DNA from: JAGVSZ01 sp963716855
GTDB taxonomy: Bacteria; Pseudomonadota; Gammaproteobacteria; Burkholderiales; SG8-39
Reading direction: 5' to 3'
Length of the DNA: 64,000 bases
Assembly (NCBI GenBank): GCA_963716855.1
Contig: CAVQUV010000005.1
Span: forward strand, 496,001 to 560,000
Position numbers and translations under genes: made by a program. The notes below the pieces were generated by a model, which searched no databases, was not told the origin of the DNA, and saw only the letters and a program-made list of their open reading frames with translations. Of this stretch, positions 51,213 to 59,647 are shown piece after piece; the stretch's first letter is position 1; each line of letters opens with the position of its first letter.

Positions 51213-53587
51213 ACGAGGGGATCGGGGCGCGGGTGCTCCGCAAGGAGGACCTGCGCTTCCTCACGGGGCGCGGCGAGTTCGTCGCCGATCTCGCCGTTCC
51301 CGATGCATTGCACTGCGCGATCGTACGCTCGCCGCACGCGCACGCGCGCATCCGCTCGATCGACCTCGGCGCGGCGGCGTCCGCCGCCGGCGTCGTGGCG
51401 GTCCTCGCCGGCGCCGACATGGCGGCGGACGGCGTCGGGCCGATGCGTTCGCTGTGGGCGATCCGCTCGCACGACGGCGCGCCGATGGCCGAGCCGCCGC
51501 GCTGGGCGCTCGCGCGCGAGCGCGTGCGGCACGTCGGCGAGCCGGTGGCGATCGTTCTGGCGGAGCGCCGCGGCGCGGCGCTCGACGCCGCCGAGCTCGT
51601 CGAGATCGATTACGAGCCGCTGCCCGCGTCGACCGCGTCGACGGATGCGCTCGCGGCCGGCGCACCGCAGTTGCACGCCGATGCGCCGGGCAACGTGTGC
51701 TTCCGCTGGCAGCGCGGCGACCCCGCTGCGGTCGAGCGTGCGTTTGCGCAGGCCGCGCACACCGTCGAATTGCAGCTCCACAACAACCGGCTCGCCGGCT
51801 GTGCCATCGAGCCGCGCGCGGCGGTCGCGCTCCCGGGCCCCGACGGGGATTCGCTCACGCTCTACGCGGCCACGCAGGTGCCCCACTTCGTCCGCCGGCT
51901 GGTCGCCGAGCAGCTCGGCCTCGCCGAGCTCGCGATCCGAGTGATCGCGCCCGACGTCGGCGGCGGGTTCGGCTACAAGGGCAAGCACTATCCCGAGGAG
52001 ACGATCGTCGCGTGGGCGGCGCGCCGGCTACGCCGCCCGGTGCGCTGGGTGGCGACGCGGACCGAGAGCTTCGTTTCCGACAACCAGGCGCGCGACCACG
52101 TCACGCGCTGCGCGCTCGCCCTCGATGCGGACGGCCGCTTCCTCGGCCTCCGCGTCGAGACCCTGGCGAACCTCGGCGCCTACGTTTCGACCGTCGGCGC
52201 CGCGATCCCGAGCGCGATCTACACCGCCTTGCTTGCGGGCGTCTATGCGACGCCGGCGATCCACGCGTCGGTCACGGGAGTGTTCACGACCACGGTGCCG
52301 ACGGACGCGTATCGCGGCGCCGGAAGGCCGGAGGCGTGCTTCGTGCTGGAGCGCCTCGCGGACGAGGCCGCGCGCGCACTCGGCATCGATCGGGCGGAGA
52401 TCCGCCGCCGCAACCTCGTGCCCGCCTCCGCCATGCCGTACAAGACGCCGATCGGGCCGACCTACGACTGCGGCGACTTCCCGCGCATCTTCGCGCGTGC
52501 GCTCGTGCTCGCCGACTACGCGGGGTTCGCCGCGCGGCGCGACGCGGCGGCTGCGCGCGGCGTCCTGCGCGGAGTCGGGATCGCCTGCTTCGTCGAATCG
52601 TCCGGCGTCGCGCCGTCGAAGCTCGCCGGCGCCCTCGGCGCGCGCGCCGGTTTCTTCGAGTCGGCCGAGGTGCGCATCGACTCGACGGGCGCGGTGCAGG
52701 CGTCGCTCGGCACGCACAGCCACGGACAGGGCCACGCGACCACGTTCGCGCAGGTCCTCGCCTCGCGCCTCGGCGTGCCGTTCGCGAAGATCCGCATCGT
52801 CGAGGGCGACACGGCGGCGGTGCCCTACGGCACCGGGACCTTCGGCTCGCGCTCGCTCGCCGTCGGCGGGTCGGCGCTCGACGTGGCAGCGAAGAAGATC
52901 ATCGAGAAGGGCCGGCGCATCGCGGCGCACCGGCTCGAAGCGGCGGACGCCGACGTCGGTTTCGCGCACGGGCGCTTCGTGGTGAAAGGCACCGACCGCG
53001 GGATCGCGTTCGCGGAAGTGGCGCGGGCCGCGCACACCGCCCACGACCTCCCCGCGGGCATGGAGCCCGGCCTGCAGGAGAGCGCCTTCTACGACCCGTC
53101 CAACTTCGCGTTCTCCAATGGCGTGCACCTCTGCGAGGTCGAGATCGACCCGGACACGGGCGTCACGCGCGTCGTCGGCTACTGGGCGGTGGACGACATC
53201 GGCACGGTCGTCAACCCGATGATCGTGGAGGGGCAGCTGCACGGCGCGGTGGCGCAGGGCGCCGGCCAGGCGCTCGGCGAGGCGTGCGTGTACGACGCGG
53301 GCGGCCAGCTCGTCTCGGCGTCGTTCCTCGATTACGCGGTGCCGCGCGCCGACGAGTTTCCCGAGCCCGTGTCCGAGAACGACGAGAGCCAGCCCTGCAC
53401 GCACAACCCGCTCGGCGCCAAAGGCTGCGGCGAGGCCGGCACGATCGCGGCGCCGGCGGCGGTCGTCAACGCGATTCTCGATGCGCTCGCACCGCTCGGC
53501 GTGGACGGGATCGAGATGCCGGCCACGCCGCACCGCGTGTGGCAGGCGATCGTGCGCGCGCGGCGGGAGCAGGCGGCGGCGGGATAG
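51209..53587 (+). CDS. Xanthine dehydrogenase / CoxL-family molybdenum hydroxylase large subunit, orphan
   Basis: Molybdopterin-binding catalytic subunit of 792 residues that hydroxylates aldehydes or N-heteroaromatics with water. The N-terminal a/b hammerhead (GEFVADLAVPDALHCAIVRS), APDVGGGFGYKGKHYPEE, active-site loop AYRGAGR near residue 367, and catalytic Glu E742 in KGCGEAGTIAAP are intact. AYRGAGR rather than AYRCSFR marks a form II enzyme, not CO dehydrogenase. The 2Fe-2S and FAD subunits usually encoded beside it are absent here. Translationally coupled to the bicupin gene. Likely substrate: a heteroaromatic or aromatic aldehyde, by context. Confidence 0.92.
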   Translation: MNEGIGARVLRKEDLRFLTGRGEFVADLAVPDALHCAIVRSPHAHARIRSIDLGAAASAAGVVAVLAGADMAADGVGPMRSLWAIRSHDGAPMAEPPRWALARERVRHVGEPVAIVLAERRGAALDAAELVEIDYEPLPASTASTDALAAGAPQLHADAPGNVCFRWQRGDPAAVERAFAQAAHTVELQLHNNRLAGCAIEPRAAVALPGPDGDSLTLYAATQVPHFVRRLVAEQLGLAELAIRVIAPDVGGGFGYKGKHYPEETIVAWAARRLRRPVRWVATRTESFVSDNQARDHVTRCALALDADGRFLGLRVETLANLGAYVSTVGAAIPSAIYTALLAGVYATPAIHASVTGVFTTTVPTDAYRGAGRPEACFVLERLADEAARALGIDRAEIRRRNLVPASAMPYKTPIGPTYDCGDFPRIFARALVLADYAGFAARRDAAAARGVLRGVGIACFVESSGVAPSKLAGALGARAGFFESAEVRIDSTGAVQASLGTHSHGQGHATTFAQVLASRLGVPFAKIRIVEGDTAAVPYGTGTFGSRSLAVGGSALDVAAKKIIEKGRRIAAHRLEAADADVGFAHGRFVVKGTDRGIAFAEVARAAHTAHDLPAGMEPGLQESAFYDPSNFAFSNGVHLCEVEIDPDTGVTRVVGYWAVDDIGTVVNPMIVEGQLHGAVAQGAGQALGEACVYDAGGQLVSASFLDYAVPRADEFPEPVSENDESQPCTHNPLGAKGCGEAGTIAAPAAVVNAILDALAPLGVDGIEMPATPHRVWQAIVRARREQAAAG

Positions 53588-53607
53588 GCTTTCACGCGAG
53601 GAGAGAC

Positions 53608-54381
53608 ATGCGCACGAACCCGATCAAGACCCGGCTCGCCGGCGGCGGCACGAGCTACGGCACGATGGCATTCGAGTTCTTCACGCCCGGGCTGCCGCAG
53701 GTCGCCGCGGCGGCGGGCGCGGAGTTCCTGCTGCTCGACATGGAGCACAGCGGGATCGGCATCGAGACGGTCAAGACCCAGATCGCGCTTTGCCGCGGAC
53801 TGGAGATCGTCCCGATGGTCCGGGTGCCCGCGACGCAGTACCACTTCATCGCCCGGGTGCTGGACGCGGGCGCGCTCGGCGTCATGGTGCCGATGGTCGA
53901 GACGGCCGAGCAGGCGCGCACGATCGTCGAAGCGACGCGCTACCCGCCCGCGGGCCGGCGCGGCGCCGCGTTCGGCGTCGCCGCGCACGACGACTATCGC
54001 GACGGTCCGGTTACGGACAAGATCGCCGCGATCCACGACCGCACGCTCACCATCTGCCTGATCGAGACCGCGACGGGCCTCGAGAACGTGGACGCGATCG
54101 CCGCGGTGCCCGGCGTCGACGTGTGCTGGCTCGGGCACTTCGATCTGACGAACTTCCTGGGGATCCCCGCCCAGTTCGACCATCCGCGCTACCTCGACGC
54201 GGTCGAGCGCATCGTTGCGGCCTGCCGACGCCACGGCAAGTCGCCCGGGTTCATGGCGAGCGATCTGCGCTGGGCGCGCGACTACCGCGCGCGCGGCTTC
54301 CGGATGATGGCTTACAGCGTCGACGTCATCTTGCTGCGCGACGCGCTTGCCGCCGGACTGGCCGCGCTGCGGCAGGTCTGA
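53608..54381 (+). CDS. HpcH/HpaI-family class II (metal) aldolase
   Basis: 257-residue aldolase of the 2,4-dihydroxyhept-2-enedioate / 5-keto-4-deoxyglucarate aldolase group, which releases pyruvate from 4-hydroxy-2-oxo acids. ATG 53608 with GAGGAGAG. Segments: LLLDMEHSGIGIETVKTQIA, VPMVRVPATQYHFIARVLDA, GALGVMVPMVETAEQARTIV, ICLIETATGLENVDAIAAV with metal ligands. It stands between the molybdenum hydroxylase and a TRAP/uronate-type module, so it could serve aromatic meta-cleavage or aldarate breakdown. Confidence 0.9.
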   Translation: MRTNPIKTRLAGGGTSYGTMAFEFFTPGLPQVAAAAGAEFLLLDMEHSGIGIETVKTQIALCRGLEIVPMVRVPATQYHFIARVLDAGALGVMVPMVETAEQARTIVEATRYPPAGRRGAAFGVAAHDDYRDGPVTDKIAAIHDRTLTICLIETATGLENVDAIAAVPGVDVCWLGHFDLTNFLGIPAQFDHPRYLDAVERIVAACRRHGKSPGFMASDLRWARDYRARGFRMMAYSVDVILLRDALAAGLAALRQV

Positions 54382-54394
54382 TCTCGGCCCGTGC

Positions 54395-55678
54395 CTAGAA
54401 CTTGAGCAGGCTCGGCAGCCAGAGCGAGACCGCCGGGACGTAGGTGACGATGAGCAGCGCGAGGCACATCGCGCCGTAGAAGGGCCAGAGCTCCTTCGAG
54501 ACCTCCTCCATCGTCACCTTGCCTATGGCGCAGCCGACGAACAGCGTCGGCCCCACCGGCGGCGTGATCAGCCCGATGCCGAGGTTCAGGATCATGATCA
54601 TCCCGAAGTGCACCGGATCGACGCCGAACTTCACCACCACCGGGAGCAGGATCGGCGTGCAGATGAGCAGCATCGGCGCGAGGTCCATGAAGGTCCCGAG
54701 CAGCAGCAGCAGGATGTTGATCAACAGCAGGAGAACGTACTTGTTCTCGGTGAGCGTCAGGAAGAACGCGGTCACCTTCGCCGGGATCTGCATGATCGCC
54801 ATCATGTAGCCGAAGCCGACCGAGAAGCCGATCAGCATCATCACCATCGCGACCGTCTTGACCACCCGGTGGATGAGCTTCGGCAGGTCGCGCCACTGGT
54901 AGTCGCGGTAGATGAATAGCGTGACCAGGAACGCGTAAACGCAGGCGACCGCGGCCGACTCGGTGGCGGTGAACACCCCGGACAGGATGCCGCCCATGAT
55001 GATCACGATCGTGATCAGCCCCCAGAACGCCTCGAGCGCGATGCGCGGCACCTCGCGCCACGGCACCGCTTCTTCCTTCGGGTAGTCGCGCTTGTGCGCG
55101 GTCCAGAGGACGAGCCCGATCAGGCAGAGTCCGAACAGCAGGCCGGGGAAGACGCCCGCCAGGAACAGGTGCGCGACCGAGATCGTGCCGCCTGCCGCAA
55201 GCGAGTAGATCACCGCGTTGTGCGACGGCGGGATCATCAGCGCCTGGACCGAGCCGCAGATGGTGACGTTGGTGGCGAATACCTTCGGATACCCGCGCTT
55301 GACCATCTGCGGGATCATCACCGAGCCGATCGAGGCGGTGTCGGCCACCGACGAGCCCGAGATGCAGCCGAACAGCGTGCTCGCGAGGATATTCACGAGC
55401 GCGAGCCCCCCGCGGATGAACGCGACGAACACCTTGGCGAGGTTGATCAGGCGCATCGCCATGCCGCCCTCGGCCATGATCGCGCCGGCCAGCACGAAGA
55501 ACGGGATCGCGAGCAGCGCGAAGTCGTCGGTGCCGTCGGAGATCTTGAGCATCACCGCTTCGAGCGGGATCTCGACATACAGCGCCGCGAGGATGGCGGC
55601 AAAGCCGAGCGCGTAGGCGACCGGCATGCCGATCGCGCACAGCACGGCGAAGCCGCCGAGCAGGATGAGGATGTCCAT
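54395..55678 (-). CDS. dctM: TRAP transporter large permease (DctM family)
   Basis: 427 residues with about 12 helices; segments ASTLFGCISGSSVADTASIG, MIPPSHNAVIYSLAAGGTIS, GVFTATESAAVACVYAF and NLGIGLITPPVGPTLFVGCA. Convergent with the aldolase gene (14-bp gap), three bases downstream of dctQ. With the two next genes it forms a complete TRAP importer, complete and intact, unlike the first dctM. Confidence 0.94.
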   Translation of the reverse strand: MDILILLGGFAVLCAIGMPVAYALGFAAILAALYVEIPLEAVMLKISDGTDDFALLAIPFFVLAGAIMAEGGMAMRLINLAKVFVAFIRGGLALVNILASTLFGCISGSSVADTASIGSVMIPQMVKRGYPKVFATNVTICGSVQALMIPPSHNAVIYSLAAGGTISVAHLFLAGVFPGLLFGLCLIGLVLWTAHKRDYPKEEAVPWREVPRIALEAFWGLITIVIIMGGILSGVFTATESAAVACVYAFLVTLFIYRDYQWRDLPKLIHRVVKTVAMVMMLIGFSVGFGYMMAIMQIPAKVTAFFLTLTENKYVLLLLINILLLLLGTFMDLAPMLLICTPILLPVVVKFGVDPVHFGMIMILNLGIGLITPPVGPTLFVGCAIGKVTMEEVSKELWPFYGAMCLALLIVTYVPAVSLWLPSLLKF

Positions 55679-55681
55679 CGC

Positions 55682-56206
55682 CTACTCCACCGCCGTTGAC
55701 CCGTCGCGGAACATGACCGAGGTCGCCGGCGGCGTCCCCACCCAGAGCCGCTCGATGATGAAGAGCAGCGTGAAGAACCCCCCGATCGGGATCGGCAGGT
55801 AGGTGAGTCCGACCGGCAAACCGGGAAACTCCGCGATCGACTGGTTCCACAGCGCGCGGCAAAGTTGCACGCCGTAGCCCGTCATGAACAGGCAGATCGC
55901 GATCATGCACGCATCCGCCGCCCCGTTCAGCAGACGGCGCGTCTCCGGCCCGACGGCCTTGACGAGGGCCTCCACCGCGATGTGGACATGCGCGCGGTAG
56001 ACGGCGGCGCCCCCGACGAAGGAGAACAGCACCATCATCAGCACCGCCGCCGGCTCGGGCCAGGAGAGCGGGCTGTTCAAGACGTAGCGCATGAACACGC
56101 CGAGCGGGATGATCAGGGTGATGACGACGAGCGCGACGCCGGAGACGACGATGCAGGCGAGGTAAAGCGCCTCCATCGCCTGCTGATAGCGGGCCTTGAG
56201 GTCCAT
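55682..56206 (-). CDS. dctQ: TRAP transporter small permease (DctQ family)
   Basis: 174 residues. ATG 56204-56206 with a GGGGAG ribosome site is preferred over the upstream GTG 56218. Four hydrophobic segments near residues 13-35, 48-68, 90-110 and 130-150; VLNSPLSWPEPAAVLMMVLF is the characteristic helix 2 entry. A terminator-like hairpin precedes it. Confidence 0.92.
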   Translation of the reverse strand: MDLKARYQQAMEALYLACIVVSGVALVVITLIIPLGVFMRYVLNSPLSWPEPAAVLMMVLFSFVGGAAVYRAHVHIAVEALVKAVGPETRRLLNGAADACMIAICLFMTGYGVQLCRALWNQSIAEFPGLPVGLTYLPIPIGGFFTLLFIIERLWVGTPPATSVMFRDGSTAVE

Positions 56207-56218
56207 GCGGCTCCCCAC

Positions 56219-56246
56219 AAAAAGCAGGCCGCGCTAGGCGGCCTGC
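56219..56246 (-). terminator. Rho-independent-type terminator between dctP and dctQ
   Basis: On the minus strand, 9-bp perfect stem GCAGGCCGC/GCGGCCTGC with a 5-base loop followed by TTTTTG, about 22 bases after the dctP stop and before the dctQ ribosome site. It would release most transcripts after dctP, giving more receptor than permease. Confidence 0.75.
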
Positions 56247-56267
56247 GATTGAACGGCCGGGATCCTG

Positions 56268-57242
56268 CTACTTCGTGTCTTCGATGCGCTTGATCAGCGC
56301 GGCGTGCTTCGCGCCGTACTTCTCGCGGATCGGCTTGGTGGCGTCGTAGAAGACCTTCTTGTCGACCTCGACGAACTGCACGCCGCCCGCCTTCAGCTTC
56401 GCCACGGACTCCGCGACCATCGCGTCCCAGAGCTGACGCTGCTCCATCTGCGCTTCCCGCGCGAGCTTGAGGATCAGCACCTGGTCTTCCTTCGAGAGCT
56501 TGTCCCAGCTCGCCTTCGAGAACACCAGCAGCTCGGGAATGATCAGGTGGCCGGTGAGGCTGTAGAACTTGGTGACCTGATAGTGGTTTTGCGTAAGGAG
56601 CGATGGCGGATTGTTCTCCGCGCCGTCGACGACGCCGGTCTGCAGCGCGTTGTACAGCTCGTTGAAGCCCATCGCGACGCCGTTCCCGCCCATCGCGTTC
56701 ATCGTCTCGACGAAGATCGGGTTGCCCATCATCCGGATCTTCTGGCCCTTCAGGTCCGCGGGCCCCTTGATCGGCTTCTTCGCGTAGACGCTGCGGGTGC
56801 CGCCGTCCATCCAGGCGATTCCGACCAGCTTCGCGTTCGGCGCCGCGGTCAGCTTGTCGAGCAGCTCCTGGCCGATCGGCCCGTCGATCACCTTCCGCAT
56901 GTGCGCCTCGTCGCGGAACATGAACGGCAGGTTGAAGACGTTCAGCTCGTCGACGATCGGGCCCATCGGGCCGACCGAGATCCGCGCGATCTGCAGCGCG
57001 CCGACCTGCGCCTGCTCGATCATCTCCTTCTCGCCGCCGAGCTGCATGGCGGGAAACATCTGGATCGACAGCCGCCCATTCGTCTGGGCCTCGAGCTTCT
57101 TGCCCATGCGCACGACGGCTTCGACGGTCGGGTAGCCGAGCGCGTGAACGTCGGTCGCCTTCAGCACCGTCTTCTGCTGGGCAAGCGCCATGGCGGGGAG
57201 CGCGGCGATGGCCGCGACGATGAGAGTGCGACGAGAGAGCAT
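56268..57242 (-). CDS. dctP: TRAP transporter solute-binding protein (DctP family)
   Basis: 324-residue receptor; ATG 57240-57242 with AGGAGG. Signal peptide TLIVAAIAALPAMALAQ. Segments YPTVEAVVRMGKKLEAQTNG, SIQMFPAMQLGGEKEMIEQA, LKGQKIRMMGNPIFVETMNA and LYNALQTGVVDGAENNPPS resemble DctP receptors for uronates/aldonates. Divergent from a uronate-dehydrogenase-like gene across 164 bp, which supports a uronate ligand; inference. Confidence 0.92.
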   Translation of the reverse strand: MLSRRTLIVAAIAALPAMALAQQKTVLKATDVHALGYPTVEAVVRMGKKLEAQTNGRLSIQMFPAMQLGGEKEMIEQAQVGALQIARISVGPMGPIVDELNVFNLPFMFRDEAHMRKVIDGPIGQELLDKLTAAPNAKLVGIAWMDGGTRSVYAKKPIKGPADLKGQKIRMMGNPIFVETMNAMGGNGVAMGFNELYNALQTGVVDGAENNPPSLLTQNHYQVTKFYSLTGHLIIPELLVFSKASWDKLSKEDQVLILKLAREAQMEQRQLWDAMVAESVAKLKAGGVQFVEVDKKVFYDATKPIREKYGAKHAALIKRIEDTK

Positions 57243-57345
57243 TCGAGGTCCTCCTTTTATGACCGGGAAAGCGGATTGGATCGTTCTTGTTATGGCCCGC
57301 GGCGATTTCTAGCACATGGGGTGGAGGCTGGCAAATCGGCAGGTA

Positions 57346-57351
57346 TATGAT
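57346..57351 (+). promoter_or_regulatory. -10-like TATGAT before the uronate-dehydrogenase-like gene
   Basis: TATGAT 55 bases before ATG 57407, followed at once by a 7-bp hairpin (CCGGCCG/CGGCCGG, 57357-57378) that lies at the expected transcription start and could be an operator. Confidence 0.4.
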
Positions 57352-57406
57352 CCCGACCGGCCGTGCGGACGCGGCCGGCACGTAGAGTCAAGGGGATGAC
57401 CAAGCC

Positions 57407-58279
57407 ATGAAGACGGTCCTGATCACCGGCGCCGGCGGTGACGTCGGCACCCGGCTGCGACGGGAGCTCGCGGGCCGGTACAAGCTGCGCCTGTCGGACA
57501 TCAAGCCGATCAAGAATCTCGCCCCGGGCGAGTCTTTCATGCGCGGCGACGTCGCGAAGATGGCCGACATGCTGCGCGTCACGAAAGGCGTCGACGCGAT
57601 CGTGCACCTCGGCGCGTGGTCGGTGGAAGGCGACTGGGAGACGATCCTGTCGGCCAACATCGCGGGCACCTATAACGCGTTCGAGGCGGCGCGCCTCAAT
57701 GGCGTCAAGCGCGTGCTGTTCGCGTCGTCCAACCACGCGGTCGGGTTCTATCGCCGCGACGAGACCATCGACCATCGCATTTACCCCAAGCCCGACAGCC
57801 GCTACGGCGTGTCGAAGGTGTTCGGCGAGGCGCTCGGCAGCCTCTATGCGGACAAGTACGGGCTCGAGGTCTACATCATGCGCATCGGCAACGCGGCCGA
57901 CCGGCCGGCGGACAAGCGCCGCCTCTCGATCTGGCTCAGCTCGCGCGACCTCGCGCAGCTCGTCGCGATCGGCATCGATCGTCCGGGGATCAAGTTCGAG
58001 ATCGTGTACGGCATCTCGGGCAACCAGCGCGCCTGGTACGACAATGCGAACGCGTTCAGGCTCGGCTACAAGCCGCAGGACAACAGCGAGCCCTGGGCAG
58101 CCGAGATGCTGGCGAAGCACCAGGACCACGCCGACCCGCGCGTCGAGCTCTACCAGGGCGGCACGTTCGTCGCGGCGGAGTTCGGCGGCGACCCGAGCCG
58201 GCCCCCGCCCAAGCCGCAGGTTGCGAAACGCAAGGCGGCACGACCGGCGGCGAAGGCCAAGGCCAAGAGAAAGAAGTGA
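57407..58279 (+). CDS. udh: Uronate dehydrogenase-like NAD-dependent epimerase/dehydratase-family enzyme
   Basis: 290 residues. Extended SDR fold with GxxGxxG at 8-14 (GAGGDVG), then IVHLGA, VLFASSNHAVGFYRRDETID and catalytic Tyr133/Lys137 in SRYGVSKVFG, followed by MRIGNAADRPADKRRLSIWL. The order and spacing match uronate dehydrogenases, which oxidise glucuronate or galacturonate to aldarolactones. The last 30 residues are a Pro/Ala/Lys tail (VAKRKAARPAAKAKAKRKK) not present in the enzymes I know. GTG of the next gene overlaps the stop. Confidence 0.82.
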   Translation: MKTVLITGAGGDVGTRLRRELAGRYKLRLSDIKPIKNLAPGESFMRGDVAKMADMLRVTKGVDAIVHLGAWSVEGDWETILSANIAGTYNAFEAARLNGVKRVLFASSNHAVGFYRRDETIDHRIYPKPDSRYGVSKVFGEALGSLYADKYGLEVYIMRIGNAADRPADKRRLSIWLSSRDLAQLVAIGIDRPGIKFEIVYGISGNQRAWYDNANAFRLGYKPQDNSEPWAAEMLAKHQDHADPRVELYQGGTFVAAEFGGDPSRPPPKPQVAKRKAARPAAKAKAKRKK

Positions 58280-59112
58280 GTGCGCGTCGCCCCCGGCTCG
58301 CCGCGCCTCCGGGCGCGTGCGACACGCACATGCACGTCTACGATGCGGCGGTGCCGAGCGCGCCCGGCGGCCCGCCGCTCCCGGGCCACTTCCCGGCGGC
58401 GCGATACCGCGAGATGCAGGCGCGCCTCGGCCTCGGGCGCGTGATCGTCGTCCAGCCGAATGCGTACCAGGACGACAACCGCGTGACGCTCGACGCGATC
58501 CGGGCGATCGGCGCCGGCGCCCGGGGCGTGGGGGTGGTGAAACCCGGCGTAAGCGACGCGGACATCGAGCGTCTCGCGCAGGGCGGCATCGTCGCGCAGC
58601 GCATCTTCCACCTCCCCAATGGCGCCGTCTCGTTCGCGCAGATGGACGCGGTCATGGCGCGGGTGCACCCCTTCGGGTGGCACGCCAACGTCCAGCTCGA
58701 CGGGCGCGAGCTGCCGCAGTACGCGGCGCAGATCGCGCGCCTGCCCGGCCGGTTCGTCATCGACCACACCGGCAAGTACCTCGAACCGGTCGCACCGGAT
58801 CACGCCTCGTTCAAGGCGCTGCTGCGCCTGGTCGACACGGGGCGCTGCTGGGTGAAGCTCTCCGCGCCCTACGAGACCTCACGGACTGGCGCGCCGGGCT
58901 ACGAGGACGTGAGCCGGCTCGCGAAGGCGCTGGTGCGGCACGCCCCCGAGCGGATGCTCTGGGCCAGCAACTGGCCGCACCCCTCGGCGCCGCCGGACGC
59001 GGTGCCGGATGACGCGGAGCTCCTCGACCTGCTGCTCGACTGGGCGCCCGACGACGCTACGCGCCGCAAGATCCTGGTCGACAACCCGGCCGTGCTGTAC
59101 GGCTTCGCGTAG
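58276..59112 (+). CDS. Amidohydrolase_2-family lactone isomerase/lactonase (galactarolactone isomerase / LigI-like)
   Basis: 278 residues from GTG 58276. H18 and H20 in ACDTHMHVYDAAVPSAPG start a TIM barrel; later GWHANVQLDGRELP, RFVIDHTGKYLEP and MLWASNWPHPSAPP. The last motif has Asn where metal-dependent relatives have Asp (TDWPH). LigI hydrolyses 2-pyrone-4,6-dicarboxylate; the related galactarolactone isomerase acts on the product of uronate dehydrogenase. Its coupling to a Udh-like gene favours the latter. Confidence 0.82.
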   Translation: MSARRPRLAAPPGACDTHMHVYDAAVPSAPGGPPLPGHFPAARYREMQARLGLGRVIVVQPNAYQDDNRVTLDAIRAIGAGARGVGVVKPGVSDADIERLAQGGIVAQRIFHLPNGAVSFAQMDAVMARVHPFGWHANVQLDGRELPQYAAQIARLPGRFVIDHTGKYLEPVAPDHASFKALLRLVDTGRCWVKLSAPYETSRTGAPGYEDVSRLAKALVRHAPERMLWASNWPHPSAPPDAVPDDAELLDLLLDWAPDDATRRKILVDNPAVLYGFA

Positions 59113-59176
59113 CGGCTCCCCTCCTCGGTGAGGAGGGGTGGCGCCGCCGGCGCCGGGGTGGTCAAATCGGCGCTCG

Positions 59177-59647
59177 ATGGACGATATCTTTCACATCAAA
59201 CTCGGCGAGACCGCCGAGTTCTCGAAAACACTGACCGAGAACGATGTCGCCCAGTTCGCCGCGATCTCGGGCGACTTCGACCCGATCCACGTGGACGAGG
59301 CCCACGCGCGCACCACGCCGTTCGGCCGGCGCATCGCGCACGGCATCCTGTCGATGGCCCTGCTCTCGACCGTCTCGGCGATGATCAGCCGCCGCGCCCG
59401 CGAGCGCGGCAGCCGCGGAACGTCGGTATCGATGGGCTACGATCGGATCCGCTTCCTGAAGCCGGTCTTCATCGGCGACACGCTGACCGCGCGCTACACC
59501 GTCCTGGAGCTCGACGCGGCGACGCGGCGCAGCCGCTCGAAGGTGGAGGTCGTGAAGGGCGACGGCGAGCTTGCGGTGGTCGGGGAGCACCTCATGAAGT
59601 GGCTCCCGCAAGCGCAGGATGCACCCAACCGGAGGGGGGAAGCGTGA
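59177..59647 (+). CDS. MaoC-like (R)-specific enoyl-CoA hydratase
   Basis: 156 residues; ATG 59177 (an earlier in-frame ATG has no ribosome site and adds an atypical tail). Hot-dog fold with the catalytic Asp33/His38 motif SGDFDPIHVDEAHAR, then FGRRIAHGILSMALLS and SMGYDRIRFLKPVFIGDTL. Hydrates 2-enoyl-CoA esters. Overlaps the acyl-CoA dehydrogenase start by four bases, so both act in one beta-oxidation-type sequence. Confidence 0.9.
   Translation: MDDIFHIKLGETAEFSKTLTENDVAQFAAISGDFDPIHVDEAHARTTPFGRRIAHGILSMALLSTVSAMISRRARERGSRGTSVSMGYDRIRFLKPVFIGDTLTARYTVLELDAATRRSRSKVEVVKGDGELAVVGEHLMKWLPQAQDAPNRRGEA

Noticed and set aside
50177..53587. Apparent fusion of a gentisate dioxygenase half to a molybdenum hydroxylase in one frame
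   Set aside because: The second cupin continues in another frame with a normal stop overlapping ATG 51209; the fusion results from a +1 shift near 50738.
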